Shown: piece by piece, positions 48,226 through 59,600 of the stretch
Position numbering within the stretch: position 1 is the first letter of the stretch
Layout of the letters: every line of letters starts with the position of its first letter
Assembly: GCF_026151205.1 (NCBI RefSeq)
Contig: NC_087083.1
Coordinates: 3,176,536-3,240,535, forward strand
Length of the DNA stretch: 64,000 nt
Reading direction: 5' to 3'
DNA from: Bolinopsis microptera
Lineage: Eukaryota; Ctenophora; Tentaculata; Lobata; Bolinopsidae
Translations under genes and position numbers: made by a program
The notes under the pieces: model-generated
What the model was told of the DNA's origin: nothing
Database searches by the model: none
What the model saw: the letters and a program-made list of their open reading frames with translations, nothing else

Positions 48226-51200
48226 TCAGCTAATGATTACCACAGGTATTTCAATACAGATAACTTTCACGCTGTCTTGATCTTGAAGGATCCATCTTGA
48301 AACTATCTTAATAGCTGGGTACGCTGACTCCACTTTCAGTGCCTGGAGATATCCATCATTCGGTTCAGAATCTATTTAGTGTTAGTAGCCCATTTATATT
48401 TTACAATTAGATGCCCTGAGGGGTTAGGTGGCAGATTGCATACAATTTTAACTGAAAATAGCTTTTATAACGAGGAATTTATAGGAATTCGGTATTCCTT
48501 GGTATTTCTAGGAGCTGAGGAATTCGTGACCACACAGTCTTTGACAGGACTGTTATAAGCGCTGTATATTCTACTCTATAATATAAATAATAATAATAAG
48601 TCATTATGCCGACTTAGCCGCAATGTCAGCACGATATGGACGCTCTGTCGCAAGAGCTTCAACTGTGTAATAAACACTATACACTGTATACATTAACAAT
48701 GTATGTAGTGAAACATCGAACCCCCGACCAGAAAACCCCGGGCCAATTATAATAACCATTGGACATAAATAACAGATTTTCATGTTTGGCGACAATACAA
48801 GAATACAATTAACTGAGGTTAACTTATTTGCGGCAATTTACAATTGTGATGGCATTAATCTGGTCCGGGGTTTGAAGTTTCACATTATTTAGTAACTCTT
48901 TAACTGTAACTTTAAACAACTTATATTGCAGTACCATTTGTCAGTTAGTGTGTCAGAATATGTCATTGTAATTTTGCATGGCTGAAATGTAACGCTTGAT
49001 TTATATCTATTTAATAATTAATTGAATTCTCAAATAAAAACTATATGAGTGAAAGTGTTACCGCGGAGTAGGTAGAGTCGGTAGCAGCGCTTATAGGACA
49101 CACATTACCACATGCCACACATCCGTCCCTAGAAACATATTAGTATTACTGAAATATGAGTAAAAATATGGAAAATTGTATTAATTAAAATCGAAATTAA
49201 TTATATCGACTATAATTGAGAGTACTTGATTATAAAGCAATTTCAAATACCTTATCGGACTTTATCTGAACGGACGTTAATTGAACGCTGGGGGCCCTAC
49301 CGTTTATAATTTTAATGTCCGTTCAAATAAATTCCACAAGGTAGTTAACTTAGAGTTAAATACATTAAATAAATGCTCTCTCTCTCTCTGTTCTGGTCAA
49401 CGGTTTCTGGCCTCTTACTAAAAGATGGAGGCCTTATCACCGTGCCCACAGAATGCAACTCCTGCTAGCTGCACGCCAGGACTCCCAAAGTATATACGAA
49501 ATCATAAAATAATAAATATCAATGCAACAGACCCCTGGAGTCTTGAAGCTGTCACTACCTGTCTCAGAGCAAACCCACTTCCGTTGTAGTACTTCTGCGG
49601 GCAGACAAGGGACTTCCGAGCAAGGTCAAAGCCTGGGAGATATGTCTCTATGCGGAGATGGGCCTAGGTTGAGTTCCTAGTATGGGATTTAGCGAAAGTT
49701 CCTGGTGAAGAATCCTAGGAGGTTACCCAAAAGGGTTTTCCCTATCCAGTCTTGTCGACTGTTCCACAAATTTGAAGATATGATTGAAGTTTACTGTTTT
49801 TAAGGTAGAGTTTACCAATTATCCTCATTCTGAACGTCATGATCTGGATGCACTTGCAGAGAAGGTGCTGGGATGTTTCTGCTTCTCCTGAAAAGTGTTC
49901 ACAATCTTGCGTCTCGAAGTTGACGTTGTTTGCCACGTTCTGAAAATAAACTAGTGGGCGGCTGTGACCTATCCTGAAAGCGACCATGTAAGCCATCTGA
50001 TGTGAGTTCCAGAAAAATTAAAGTTCCTGTATTTATATTTGTGGAGGAACATCTCAAGTGGAATGTTTCTTTGTCACTGAGTGTGGCCTAATTGGGAGGA
50101 ACGGTTCTGGTCCGATGGGGATGTTGTTGGATTGATCTCCCTTGCGAATTCGTCCGCTAGTTCTTTACCGTATACTCCTTCATGTCCTGGAACGAAGTTC
50201 TAAAGAGGTCCACTATGCTTTAGTGAGCTATACTGTCCACCAGGGTACTGTAGATCTAAGGGTTCCCCGTGTAATGGGGCAGGCTGTGAAAAAGCATCTC
50301 TGCAGGATGTCCGAGATGAACTGTTTTCGAGTGTTGAGAACTTCCGCTGTAGAACTGAATAGAACCAGTTGCAGTAGGGGTGTCAGTCAAACACTGCTGG
50401 CTACTAGATGATTGTAGAGCGTCCAGTCACATTTCAATGAAGAGTGTGGCAAAGCTAACCCGGTCCCCTGAAAAGTGGTTACTGGAGGAAGAAGTGCCAG
50501 GAATTCTCGCTATCAGTGTGTCCTCGTAGTCAGAGTTGACATCCCTAACACTGTCTTATCACGAGCCTGTGTCTAGCGTGTGTCAGCCCTAACGCATTAG
50601 CTGTCTTAACTGAAAAGACCTGAAAAGTGGTTACTGGAGGGAGAAGTGCCAAGACTACTCATTATCAGTGTGTCCTTGTAGTCAGGATGAGCAAATTGGA
50701 ATCCCTAGCTCTGTGGTGGGTGACTTCGATGGGACCTGAAAGCTGAAAGAGAATTTCCTGGTGATTTAATAGCTCTTAGAGCTATGTATCTGTGTCTAAC
50801 GTATCGTCGTTTGTGTGTGTACTATCTTGTAACCTGATATCTGAAAGAGAAATTTCCTGGTGCTTGGTAGCTGTTAGTGTTGACTTCCTGGTTCCTATGG
50901 GAACTTTGAGTTGGCAAGTCCCAACCTTTGTACTCAACAAGAGAGCACACCACCCGTTAGTGCCAACCAGGCCACACCACGTGGAGGTTCGGAGAGGATT
51001 TCGTGACCCATTAAATAAATGCATTCGAGCGTTCATTTTAATGTCCGTTCAAAATTATGTCCGTTCACGCAATGTCCGGTTAAATAAAGTCCGATAAGGT
51101 AGTTAATGTTAGTTACGGTTGTGGGAGAGGGAAGGGGATGGGGATGCCGGAGATAACTCCGTATAACAAAGCTTTGAGAGTGGTGACTTGTCCGGCCGGT

Positions 51201-51802
51201 TTAAACTCCATTTGTATCTGGTAGGAGTGTCCTGGGATTGAGAGTGTGAGATTATTATCAGTAATTAACAATTAATAAATTAGTAATTAACAGTAACATT
51301 TCACCATTGTTATCACCTTCAGAGTTCAAATATAAAAGACTGAAATCGTCTATAATAACGGTCCTAATATAGACCTGATTCCAGTGAGGAGATGAGGTAT
51401 TTTTGTTTTGACACGTGACAGAGATTCTGGCTATATTAATTGGCCAGTGCAATGAAAGCTGATTTGTTAATCGGGTGTCGGAAGAAAATATCGTTTTAAA
51501 ATAGTTTTTATTTCTTTTTAATGTAGTTTTTAATTACAATTAAGTTTTTGATATTTAGTTATTTGTTTTAGGGAAAGATTAGACTTGGGCGTTGTTTTTA
51601 GCTTTCCCTTGTTTAAAACTTTGATTTAATAAAAAACTCAGCTAAAAATACCTTTCTTAGCTTTGCAAACTGGGTCAGCACAATCCTCACTAAAGACTTT
51701 GATCACTTCACCCGTACTACCACAGTCTTTGTGAGCCAGATCAACACCGTAGCAGACACATAAAGAGAAAAAGAGGAAGAGGAAAGTGCGAGGAGATACC
51801 AT
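48226..51802 (-). CDS. NPC2: NPC2-like ML-domain sterol/lipid-binding protein, 149 aa, 4 exons
   Basis: Exons 51802-51652, 51231-51117, 49128-49062 and 48342-48226; phases 1, 2, 0 agree; 450 nt with TGA. Residues 1-19 are a signal peptide (MVSPRTFLFLFFSLCVCYG). The ML fold is marked by KDCGSTGEVIKVFSEDC, the YGVISGIPIPFPLPQPDGC segment (G-x-PFP-L-P...GC) and YPAIKIVSRWILQD. The six NPC2 cysteines are all present, at 27, 41, 46, 92, 99 and 140; there is one extra at 95. NPC2-family proteins bind cholesterol or other lipids in the lysosome or outside the cell. The length equals the family norm. The symbol denotes family membership, since invertebrates often have several paralogues. Intron 2 (1988 bp) carries LINE and MITE debris. 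Confidence 0.92.
49249..49345. mobile_element. GTCCGTTCA element with both arms
   Basis: The left arm, TACCTTATCGGACTTTATCTGAACGGAC, is given here in two parts: TACCTTATCGGACTTTATC then TGAACGGAC. The right arm is GTCCGTTCAAATAAATTCC then ACAAGGTAG. The arms are inverted repeats, which shows that the family is a small TIR element. It lies in intron 2 of the NPC2-like gene. Confidence 0.72.
49742..50200 (-). pseudogene. Non-LTR retrotransposon RNase H and C-terminal remnant
   Basis: Minus strand: VPGHEGVYGKELADEFAREI (about 50,190-50,125) is the C-terminal RNase H motif (PGH.G..GNE.AD..A). After a frame break, 49,996-49,742 reads FRIGHSRPLVYFQNVANN, CEHFSGEAETSQHLLCKC and RIIGKLYL, the usual Cys/His tail after RNase H in Jockey/I-type LINEs (C..C....ET..HLLC.C). 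Frames are broken and the RT is missing. It lies in intron 2 of the NPC2-like gene in the same orientation. Confidence 0.72.
50460..51000. repeat. Degenerate internal duplications in NPC2 intron 2
   Basis: CCTGAAAAGTGGTTACTGGA at about 50,467 recurs at about 50,621 together with the following TATCAGTGTGTCCT segment. GAAAGAGAATTTCCTGGTG at about 50,746 recurs at about 50,842. No coding potential is supported. Confidence 0.65.
51027..51103 (+). mobile_element. GTCCGTTCA element next to an NPC2 splice donor
   Basis: GAGCGTTCATTTTAATGTCC, then GTTCAAAATTATGTCCGTTC, then CCGGTTAAATAAAGTCCGAT and AAGGTAG. It ends 14 bp from exon 2 of the NPC2-like gene (51,117), on its downstream side. Confidence 0.75.
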
Positions 51803-52800
51803 CTGTAGTAGTTAGACGGGGTAACAAGCTAATTTTAGTGCTAATGGATATGAATTTTAAACTAACTACCACATGCTACAAATCTATTACATTTATTGAG
51901 AATTATGTGATGTAACGTGATGGAAATATTTTAAACGGGTCATATCCTGTCCAAACCCAGGATGCATAACAATAACATGAAAAATTCGTTGTAACTTTGT
52001 ATGAAAAGCATTAATAAATATATAAATATATAACAAGCTAACTGAACATTTACAGCGTGCTATGTTATATTATAAAATATATTCGCTCATTATTATGGGT
52101 TTTTTATGACTTTTATGAACTCTTTTGTTGAACATATTTTCGAGCAGCATATTATGTAGAACTACTTAATCAAATGAATTGAAACTGAATTTTTTAGTAT
52201 CTTTAATGAGTTATTTAGATGATATATATAACCAAGAGGCTTGCATATACCAGATTTCAGAATACAGAGTCGTACAAAAGATAACAATCAGCAAGATATG
52301 AACCCCTATAATTAAACAACAACGTGGTTGGATATGGTATATTCAAAGTAATTGCAAATGCAATGGGTCTGTTATGACTTTCACGTATCTAAAATAACTG
52401 ATAAGAAGTTGAACTGCCAACTTGATAAGGATAGTATCACCTCATAAAATTCTACTTAGAATCGGCTGATATTGCGATCACATTACAGCTTTGTTTGATA
52501 AAAAAACAAGTCAGTCTTCTATAAAGTTAATTTGTTACTACACAATAAAGCTACATTTAAGTCTTGTCACCCAAATTTAAGAACGTGGTTTTTTAATAGC
52601 GAGGCTGGGCCTCGCGGGTGGCCCACGAAAGGATAGCATGTGGCTGCTTGCCTACCTCTGGAGCTCTGGGGTATAAATCAAGAGGCTTGCATATAATGAA
52701 CATATTGGCAGTCCTATGGGAAGATGCCGGTGGAATCAGAATGTGTTATCAAGGATGATGGTAAGTGTTGTGAGATGTGTCATAAATGAATGCTTAAGTG
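51803..52800. other. Upstream of the NPC2-like gene, with dispersed repeats
   Basis: No gene recognised. About 51,885-52,020 is the inverted copy of the repeat at 5,225-5,365. About 52,606-52,750 (GCCCACGAAAGGATAGCATG, GCCTACCTCTG, GATGCCGGTGGAATCAGA) resembles 59,870-59,970. AGAGGCTTGCATATA occurs at 52,236 and 52,681. Confidence 0.55.
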
Positions 52801-54585
52801 GGTTCTTTTGCGATAGTCAAAACGGTACAACTAGCGCTGGATGGCGACAACTAGCGCTATCCAGCGCTAGTTGTCGCCATCCAGCGCTAGTTGTCGCTAT
52901 CCAGCGCTGGATAACGCTATCCAGCGCAAAATATATATATTCGATAATTGTCGCTATCCAGCGCTAGTTGTCACCATCCAGCGCTAGTTGTCACCATCCA
53001 GCGCTTGTTGTCGCTATCCAGCACTAGTTTGTCACTGGCTATGCGACACTGTCGCACCCGATAGTTTGCGATGGCCAGCGCAACTGGCCATCGCAGAAAA
53101 CAGTTCGATAACTAGCGCTGGATAGCGACAACTAGCGCTGGCCAGCGCTGGCCATCGATAGCCAGCGCAAAATGTTTGCGATATTACTCGTCAGCTAGCG
53201 CTGGCCAGCGCAATGTATCAAAATCATATACTTGCGATATTACTATATACTTGCGATATTACTATTAGAATAGAGATAGAGATTCGGCGGAATGACAGGC
53301 TGAGCGCCGCCCAGTAAGTTGAGCTTCGCCCAGCTAGTAAGACTAAGCCAACGTTAGCTGACGATTAGATTATAAATGTAGGTTTATAACCGTACCTTTA
53401 CAAATTGAAATATATGCGCACCGAGTTGAAAAAATATTTCCAATTTTACGAGATCACCCGTTAAGCTGACAAGAAATATTGCAAATATATTGCGCTGGTC
53501 AGTCAGCGTACCAGCTAGCTGACGCCGAATAGGGTGTTTTGGCCGTTCTAACTTAAGACTTTTAAGAATTAAAGCAGCCGTATTGATCTTCCAAACCTAC
53601 AACTTTCAAGGGCTAGAATTCGCTGTATTTTGCCGTTAAAACACAACTTGAACTGTTTAACTTCATGATTGGGCCGTAGTTCAAAAGCAAATTGGCAAGA
53701 AGTGGTGCTCACGGTCTCACTTAACGTCACTTATCGCTCAGTTAAGAGCGACCATGGTCTTAAGCGACAGACAGCCTGCAGGCATATGATCCGAATACGA
53801 AATATCCTTGTGTTCGGCATTTAATAGCCCTAATTGGTTACTTCGTACCCATGAAAAGTTACCGGCTGGTGGTGGTACTAGAGTTGGTTTAATTTAAACA
53901 GACGGCTTGACCTCGCGCGCGACAACAACTAAGCATGATTTGCACGCGTGGCGTATTCCAATGTTCAGGCAGCTACCACGTGACACAATTCAGCCAACCA
54001 GAGTACAGGAATCCGCAAAGTTAAAGTTGCAAACTTTTGATCGGCCCGAAAGGGGACTTTTCTGGAGATTTTGATATAACTCAACAATTACGTTGTCTTG
54101 AATTTTCCTCCTGGAGAGGTAACGTTACTTTTAAAAGAGGAACATGTTACAAAAAACCGGAAGTCTCCAACTCTTTTACTTTCAAAGTTAAGCCCCATCC
54201 GGTTAGGGTTCCTGGGGTCAGCTGACGATTAATAATATCGCAAATATTTGATTATGGTATATTGCGCTGGCTAGCGCGGGCCAGCGCAAGCTGACGAGTA
54301 ATAATAATATCGCAAATATTTGATTTTGAGTTATTATATTGCGCTGGCCAGCGCTAGCTGACGAATAATATTATTATTGCAACTATATTGCGCTGGCCAG
54401 TGCTGGCTGACGAGCAATATCGCAAATATTTGATTTTTATATTTTGCGCTGGCCAGCGCTGGCTGACGAGTAATATCGCAAGTATATCACTGTATATGAT
54501 TTTGATACATTGTACATTGAATTGCGCTGGCCATCGCTCATCGCTGGCTAGCGCTGGCTAGCGCTGGATAGCGCTGGCTGCATTT
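52801..54585. mobile_element. Foldback-like element with long composite inverted arms
   Basis: Both arms are made of many TAGCGCTGG / CCAGCGCTA subunits. The left arm (about 52,807-53,290) contains TTTGCGATATTACTCGTCAG, GCTAGCGCTGGCCAGCGCAA and ATCAAAATCATATAC. The right arm (about 54,235-54,585) has the same strings in reverse complement and order. The middle (53,330-54,230) has no transposase frame. It includes 53,374-53,476, related to 16,857-16,955. The left end GGTTCTTTTGCGATAGTC also occurs alone at 21,018. Composite-arm foldback elements are known in flies and sea urchins; placing this one in that class is inference. Confidence 0.7.
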
Positions 54586-54764
54586 TAACGCACAGTTAAT
54601 TGGAGCACAGGAAAACACTTATATCGATATTTGGAGCACTAAGAGGAAAGACAATAACGTATATTCTTTAAATTACATTATAAAATAGCGCTTAATACAT
54701 TAAAAAATACCAAAAACTTTATAAGTGTATCAAAACAAATCACTAAAAAAGCATGATAAGAAAT

Positions 54765-55586
54765 TCACAAATCAGTAAAAACATAGCCGTTAACAAGGTA
54801 AGACTTCGTTACCACTTCCTTTTCTGTAGAATGGGTTAGAGTACTGGTACAGATATTAGCGAAGGATACAGCCTTTTTAATTTTAACCAGTGAGTTGGAG
54901 GACTCCTTGTCCGACGAAAGCTGTTTTCTACAATAAATTGAAGTTGAATTGTCCAGGGAGGTTTTCTTAAATCTTCGTGGAGGCTTCACGATACCTCTTG
55001 GCGGGAGAGTTGGGGCTTTAAGTGAAAGTGTTCCATTCACCAAGGAGTTAGCAGCTGATGTGATGGTAGGGTATGTCATTGGTTTTATCTGGATAATATG
55101 ACGGGAATTATCACTGCTCGTGGATCTGAACCGTTGTTTTAAACCCGAGCTTACTGATCTATAGCAAGGTTTTGGAGTAGACCTCAAACGTTTCTTTGTA
55201 ATTACCTTTCGAACCAGGCTCCTCCAAAACCTTCTCCTGGTACGTCCCTTTTCAGAGGATTTACACGGGGTCTCTACATTTTCAGAAGGTCCAGAAGGCG
55301 TCTCTAGATCACGTGACTTCTTCAAACACACCGCCCCAGGTCGGGGTAAGATGGGGTTATGACAGTAGGCGTGTTCGTAGGTAGAATCAAGGTTGGGCGT
55401 CTGCTTGATAGGGAACTGCAGGATGAGTTTGTGAGCAGGTATGATCCGTGTTCCTGCTTTGTAGCAGTGGTTTTGTGGCAAGACCTCCTGGTAGGGTGGT
55501 GGTGGTGGGGAGAAAAACTGAAGGGCAGGAGGAGGGGGAGGAGGAGGGGGAGCGTGAAACTGAGCAGTAACTGTTTTCTGGTGCAT
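54765..55586 (-). CDS. Unidentified basic proline-rich protein, 273 aa, single exon
   Basis: An uninterrupted frame from a true ATG at 55,586 to a TAG-type stop at 54,765. The N terminus has two proline tracts (APPPPPPPPALQFFSPPPPP) of the type bound by EVH1, WW or SH3 domains. The middle is rich in Arg/Lys/Ser (RTRRRFWRSLVRKVITKKR). Near residue 240, KIKKAVSFAN fits the K-x-V-x-F docking motif for protein phosphatase 1. There is no signal peptide, membrane segment or known fold, so it is probably cytosolic or nuclear and largely disordered. A TATA-like box lies 110 bp upstream. I do not recognise the family. It might also be one exon of a longer gene. Confidence 0.65.
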   Translation of the reverse strand: MHQKTVTAQFHAPPPPPPPPALQFFSPPPPPYQEVLPQNHCYKAGTRIIPAHKLILQFPIKQTPNLDSTYEHAYCHNPILPRPGAVCLKKSRDLETPSGPSENVETPCKSSEKGRTRRRFWRSLVRKVITKKRLRSTPKPCYRSVSSGLKQRFRSTSSDNSRHIIQIKPMTYPTITSAANSLVNGTLSLKAPTLPPRGIVKPPRRFKKTSLDNSTSIYCRKQLSSDKESSNSLVKIKKAVSFANICTSTLTHSTEKEVVTKSYLVNGYVFTDL

Positions 55587-55694
55587 GATGGTGTATCTGA
55601 AGTAGGCTCGAAGTAGTGCTTTGTAACAAGATCTGACTGATTAATATTGTGATAGAAGTATAGGACTGATGATGGTTGTATCAGATATGAGGGG

Positions 55695-55702
55695 TTTATA
55701 TA
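55695..55702 (-). promoter_or_regulatory. TATA-like box of the proline-rich protein gene
   Basis: The minus strand reads GATATATAAACCCC, about 110 bp before the ATG at 55,586. Farther upstream (55,795-55,960) are several CACGTG/CACATGTG sites and TGACGT, a plausible regulatory cluster. Confidence 0.45.
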
Positions 55703-56332
55703 TCTTGATGGAGATGATTCTGTCGTATGGCTATCTCTGATGACCTCGTCAAAGCTAAACAGAAACTGTGTTCTGTAACGTGATAAATGACGTAACCGAG
55801 AGTTGTCACATGATCAATGACGTACCCTGGAGTTGTAGTGACCCACGTGACACAAGATCGTCAGACCACACGTGTCGTGTGTCCCTGTCATTTGATTGGT
55901 CACATGTGATCCACCATCATGTGATCCTGTCGGACCACTGACTGACTGACTATCAGTCAATGTGATCAGATAGTTAGACACACGATGGAATTAGATCGTC
56001 ATATGTTTCTTAGGATATTACGGTTTTTACATCTACAGATTCACGTTCAGTATTCTATAACTTGGTGGCAAGAGATTATTTATAATCTCAGGGAATAGTG
56101 ATCGTGAAGGCAGTGAAGCCAATAACCTCTCCTATTCCAATGACCATAGTGCGTGATGAAGAATCACATCCTTTTCGAGGTGCTACTATTAAGCATTGTA
56201 ATCTGTCCTGGGTGACTCCAGTATAAACAGATGACGTGCAACAAAACACTATGGATCTAGACAGGCAAAGGTCGATAAAAAACCGGGTGCGAGATGCTGG
56301 CAACTTCTCCTCTCTAAAAGTTTGCTACTGAA

Positions 56333-59300
56333 ACATTACACACAAATCAAGGACGGTGTGCTTCTACCTCTGCAAGGTCGGGTGAGACCAGGATGACGGC
56401 AACTGGGCAAAGCCTCAGGGACCCCAGTGGCCTGATGAGAAGAGTGGTTGCTCGTCATTACAACAGAGTAATTAGTCAACAGATCGCTCATGTTGACACT
56501 GATTTCAGCAAGTCCAATCCTATCAACTACAGCAAACACTCAATGTACTTTGGAACCTGGAATGTTTTATCTTTAGTCAGCTCATCTTCACAGCTTTATC
56601 AACTCAGTCAGAACATTGATCACTACAGTCTTGATATTTTGGGTATTACTGAAACTCATATGCCAGGATCTGGAAGTACACTTTTGGACAATGGTAGTCT
56701 ACTTATTCATTCTGGTAGGGGAGATGGTATCAAAAGGCAAGGGGTTGGCCTATGTCTTTCCAAAAAGGTCAGGAACTCCCTGATCTCTTATGTACCTACA
56801 TCAGAGCGGGTCTTAACAGCTAGGTTACACGGCAAACACCTCAACATATCTGTTGTTGTAGCCTACGCTCCGACTGACGGTGCTGATGACGGAGAGAAAG
56901 ATCGTTTTTACAACGTTTTATCAGACACGTTTGGTGAACTGCCCCGACATGATCTGAAACTGCTACTGGGTGACTTCAATGGAAAAGTTACTTCAAACAG
57001 ATATGGTTTCGAGGGAGTTATTGGTGGAGAATCTCTCCATAGTTCATCAAGCGACAATGGGACCAGGCTCATGGATTTCTGTGCAGCCAATCAACTTGTT
57101 ATTGGTGGAACTCTGTTCCAGCATAGAGACATCCACAAGGGTACATGGCGGTCTCCTAACGGGTTAACTGTAAATCAAATAGATCATATTTGTATTAGTG
57201 GACGATTCCAACACTCGCTACTCGATGTTAAGGTATGTCGTGGGGCTGACATTGGTTCAGATCACTATCCTGTTCGTGGACGGCTGTAAATCAAACTGCA
57301 GTCGGTAGCTAAGATCACTGCTAAAAGGCACGATGTGCCTGCTATCGAACATTTGCGAAACTCGTCTAAGGTTCAAGAGTACAACGTGGCTCTTCAGAAC
57401 CGTTTTGATTGTCTGGCTAATGAGGTCAACCTTGAGGACATGTGGGATAATTTCAAGCAGACAGTCACTGATGTCTCGATGGAAGTGCTTGGAAAGCGTC
57501 CCCGGAAGGTTAAAGAACAACACCTTTCGCAAACCTCTAAGAACTTGATAGAGCAACGGGGAATGTTCAAACGGAGGGATCCCACTTCAAACGTCAATAG
57601 ATCAGCCTACTCTAAACTTAATAAATTAGTTAAGAAAAGTTGTAAAATTGACGACAACAACTGGGCTACTAAAATAGCGACTGATCTAGAGGAGGCTTCT
57701 AAGAAAGGCCAGCAAAGGGAAGTTTAGGATAAGATAAAGAAGATTTCTGGGAAAAAGAAGAAGAAAGTGGGTATGTCAGTTAGGGATAAGGACGGTCATT
57801 TTATTACAGACCCGGACAGTCAGAAGGAAAGGTGGAAGGAGCACTTTACTGAGCTCTTAAATCCTCCACTATCGGATGCCAATCTTGATGACCTCGATGG
57901 TGTGCCCTCACAACCGAGTTTTGACTACCTTTCTTGTTCTGATGGACCTCCTTCTAGAGATGAGATTAGTTATGCTCTAAAGAAACTGAAGAACTGCAAA
58001 AGTGCAGGGGTTGATGAGATAACTAATGAACAACTTAAGTATGGTGGAAGTGCTCTTGTTGGCCAACTAGAGCTACTGTTTAAAAAGGTATGGGAGGAAG
58101 AGGTGATCCCTGAGGATTGGCTTAAAGGTGTTATAGTGGTTATCGGAAAGAAGGGAGACACCTCATACTGCTGCAATAATAGGGGTATAACTCTTAGGGC
58201 AACGTCTTCTAAGGTTCTTCAAATGGTTCTTCTTAAGAGGCTGGATGTTGGTATGGACTATGGAGTGTCTTCTTAGGGAAAATCAGTGTGGGTTCAGACG
58301 GAACCGCTCATGTATTGATCAGATTTATTCCATCCGCACCATTATTCACAACTGCATTGAGTTTAACATTCCACTTTATGTTAATTTCATTGATTTTAAG
58401 GCAGCGTTTGATTCCATCAGAAGAGAGTTTATTTGGTCAAGCATGAGACACTATTGACTTCCTGAGAAATATGTTAGAATCTTTCAGGCATTCTTCAACG
58501 GAACCATGAGTGCTGTCAGGGTTAATGGTGAAATGTCTGATTGGTTCTCTGTCAATTCGGGCACTGGACAGGGTGATATCCAGGGCCCCCCTGTATTTAA
58601 TTTTTGTCTGAACTTTGGAATCTTTTTGGCCGAGGTTCACAAGGCAATCAGTCATGGTGCTGTACTGCAAAAGGAACTAAAGGGTGCAGATGAAAAAGTT
58701 ATCATGGATAGTGACTACGCTGATGATCTGGCAGTGATGGACAATACTGAAGAAGGGCTGCAAGAGTCCACTGATCTTATAGCTTATTACACCTCTTATG
58801 CTGGGTTGAAGATCAACGCTAAAAAGACACAATGCATGGCGATCAGCAAGTGTGCGTCCCAGCGACCTTACACCGAAAGAGACAGTATAAAGCTAACAGT
58901 GGAGGGAGAACCTGTTGAACAGGTCAGCAACTTTGTTTATCTTGGTGCCAACATCAGTGGGGATGGTACCATTGACCGAGATCTTGACATCAGGATCCAG
59001 CGTGCTAATGGTGCGTTCCATCAGCTTTGGAAGATATGGAACAGTCGAACTATAAGAACGCCCACCAAGATCCGTATCTACAAGGCTGCTGTTATTACTA
59101 TTCTGTTATATGGAGCCGAAGTGTGGAACACAACAAAGAAGCAGATGAAACGGTTTGAGGTCTTCCATCTGACCTCCCTGAGAAGAATCTTGAAGATAAA
59201 GTGGTTCTTCCATGTCTCCAATGAAGAAGTTCTCAGGCGTGCTGGAATTAAGTCTATCGAAACTTTCATCGGTGCGGCTAGACTAAGGTGGTACGGACAT

Positions 59301-59600
59301 GTTGTCAGAATGCCAGAGACGCGGTTTCCCAATTTCCTACTGGATTGGAAACCAAACTATGGAAAGAGACTGAGAGGACGACCCCGCAAAGGCTGGATGG
59401 CCTGTGTACTCGAGGATGCGGCTGAATTTACAGGTGTCGATAACATCAGCAGAGATGCAGTAAAACAGTTGGCTCTAAAGCGAGTGGAATGGAGGAACAT
59501 GTTACGCCGTAGAAGAGATGTGTGTGATGCAGGCCACTCCAACGACTAGGAGGAGACCTCTTCATGTAGCATGTATGTATTCTATAACATGCATAACATG
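56333..59600 (+). mobile_element. RTE-like non-LTR retrotransposon, near full length but decayed
   Basis: One long coding region with an N-terminal APE-type endonuclease and a reverse transcriptase, followed by a short 3' end (GGAGGAGACCTCTTCATG, ATGTAGCATGTATG). The 5' boundary is uncertain and may lie upstream near 56,090. No poly-A tail or target duplication was identified. A deleted copy lies at 43,445-43,645. Confidence 0.85.
56393..59549 (+). pseudogene. LINE endonuclease-reverse transcriptase, disabled
   Basis: Endonuclease: YFGTWNVLSL, LGITETHM, VVVAYAPTDGADD, LLLGDFNGKV and GSDHYPV, covering the expected APE motifs. RT: KLKNCKSAGVDEITNEQLKY, VIVVIGKKGDTSYCCNNRG, RENQCGFRRNRSCIDQ, FIDFKAAFDS, SGTGQGDIQGPP and the catalytic YADD at 58,716-58,727. 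The C-terminal tail is RWYGHVVRMPETRFP, GKRLRGRPRKGW. Lesions: in-frame TAA at 57,287, TAG at 57,725, a frameshift between about 58,250 and 58,276, and TGA at 58,455. The last 347 codons are open. The motif spacing suggests the RTE group. It cannot move on its own. Confidence 0.88.
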
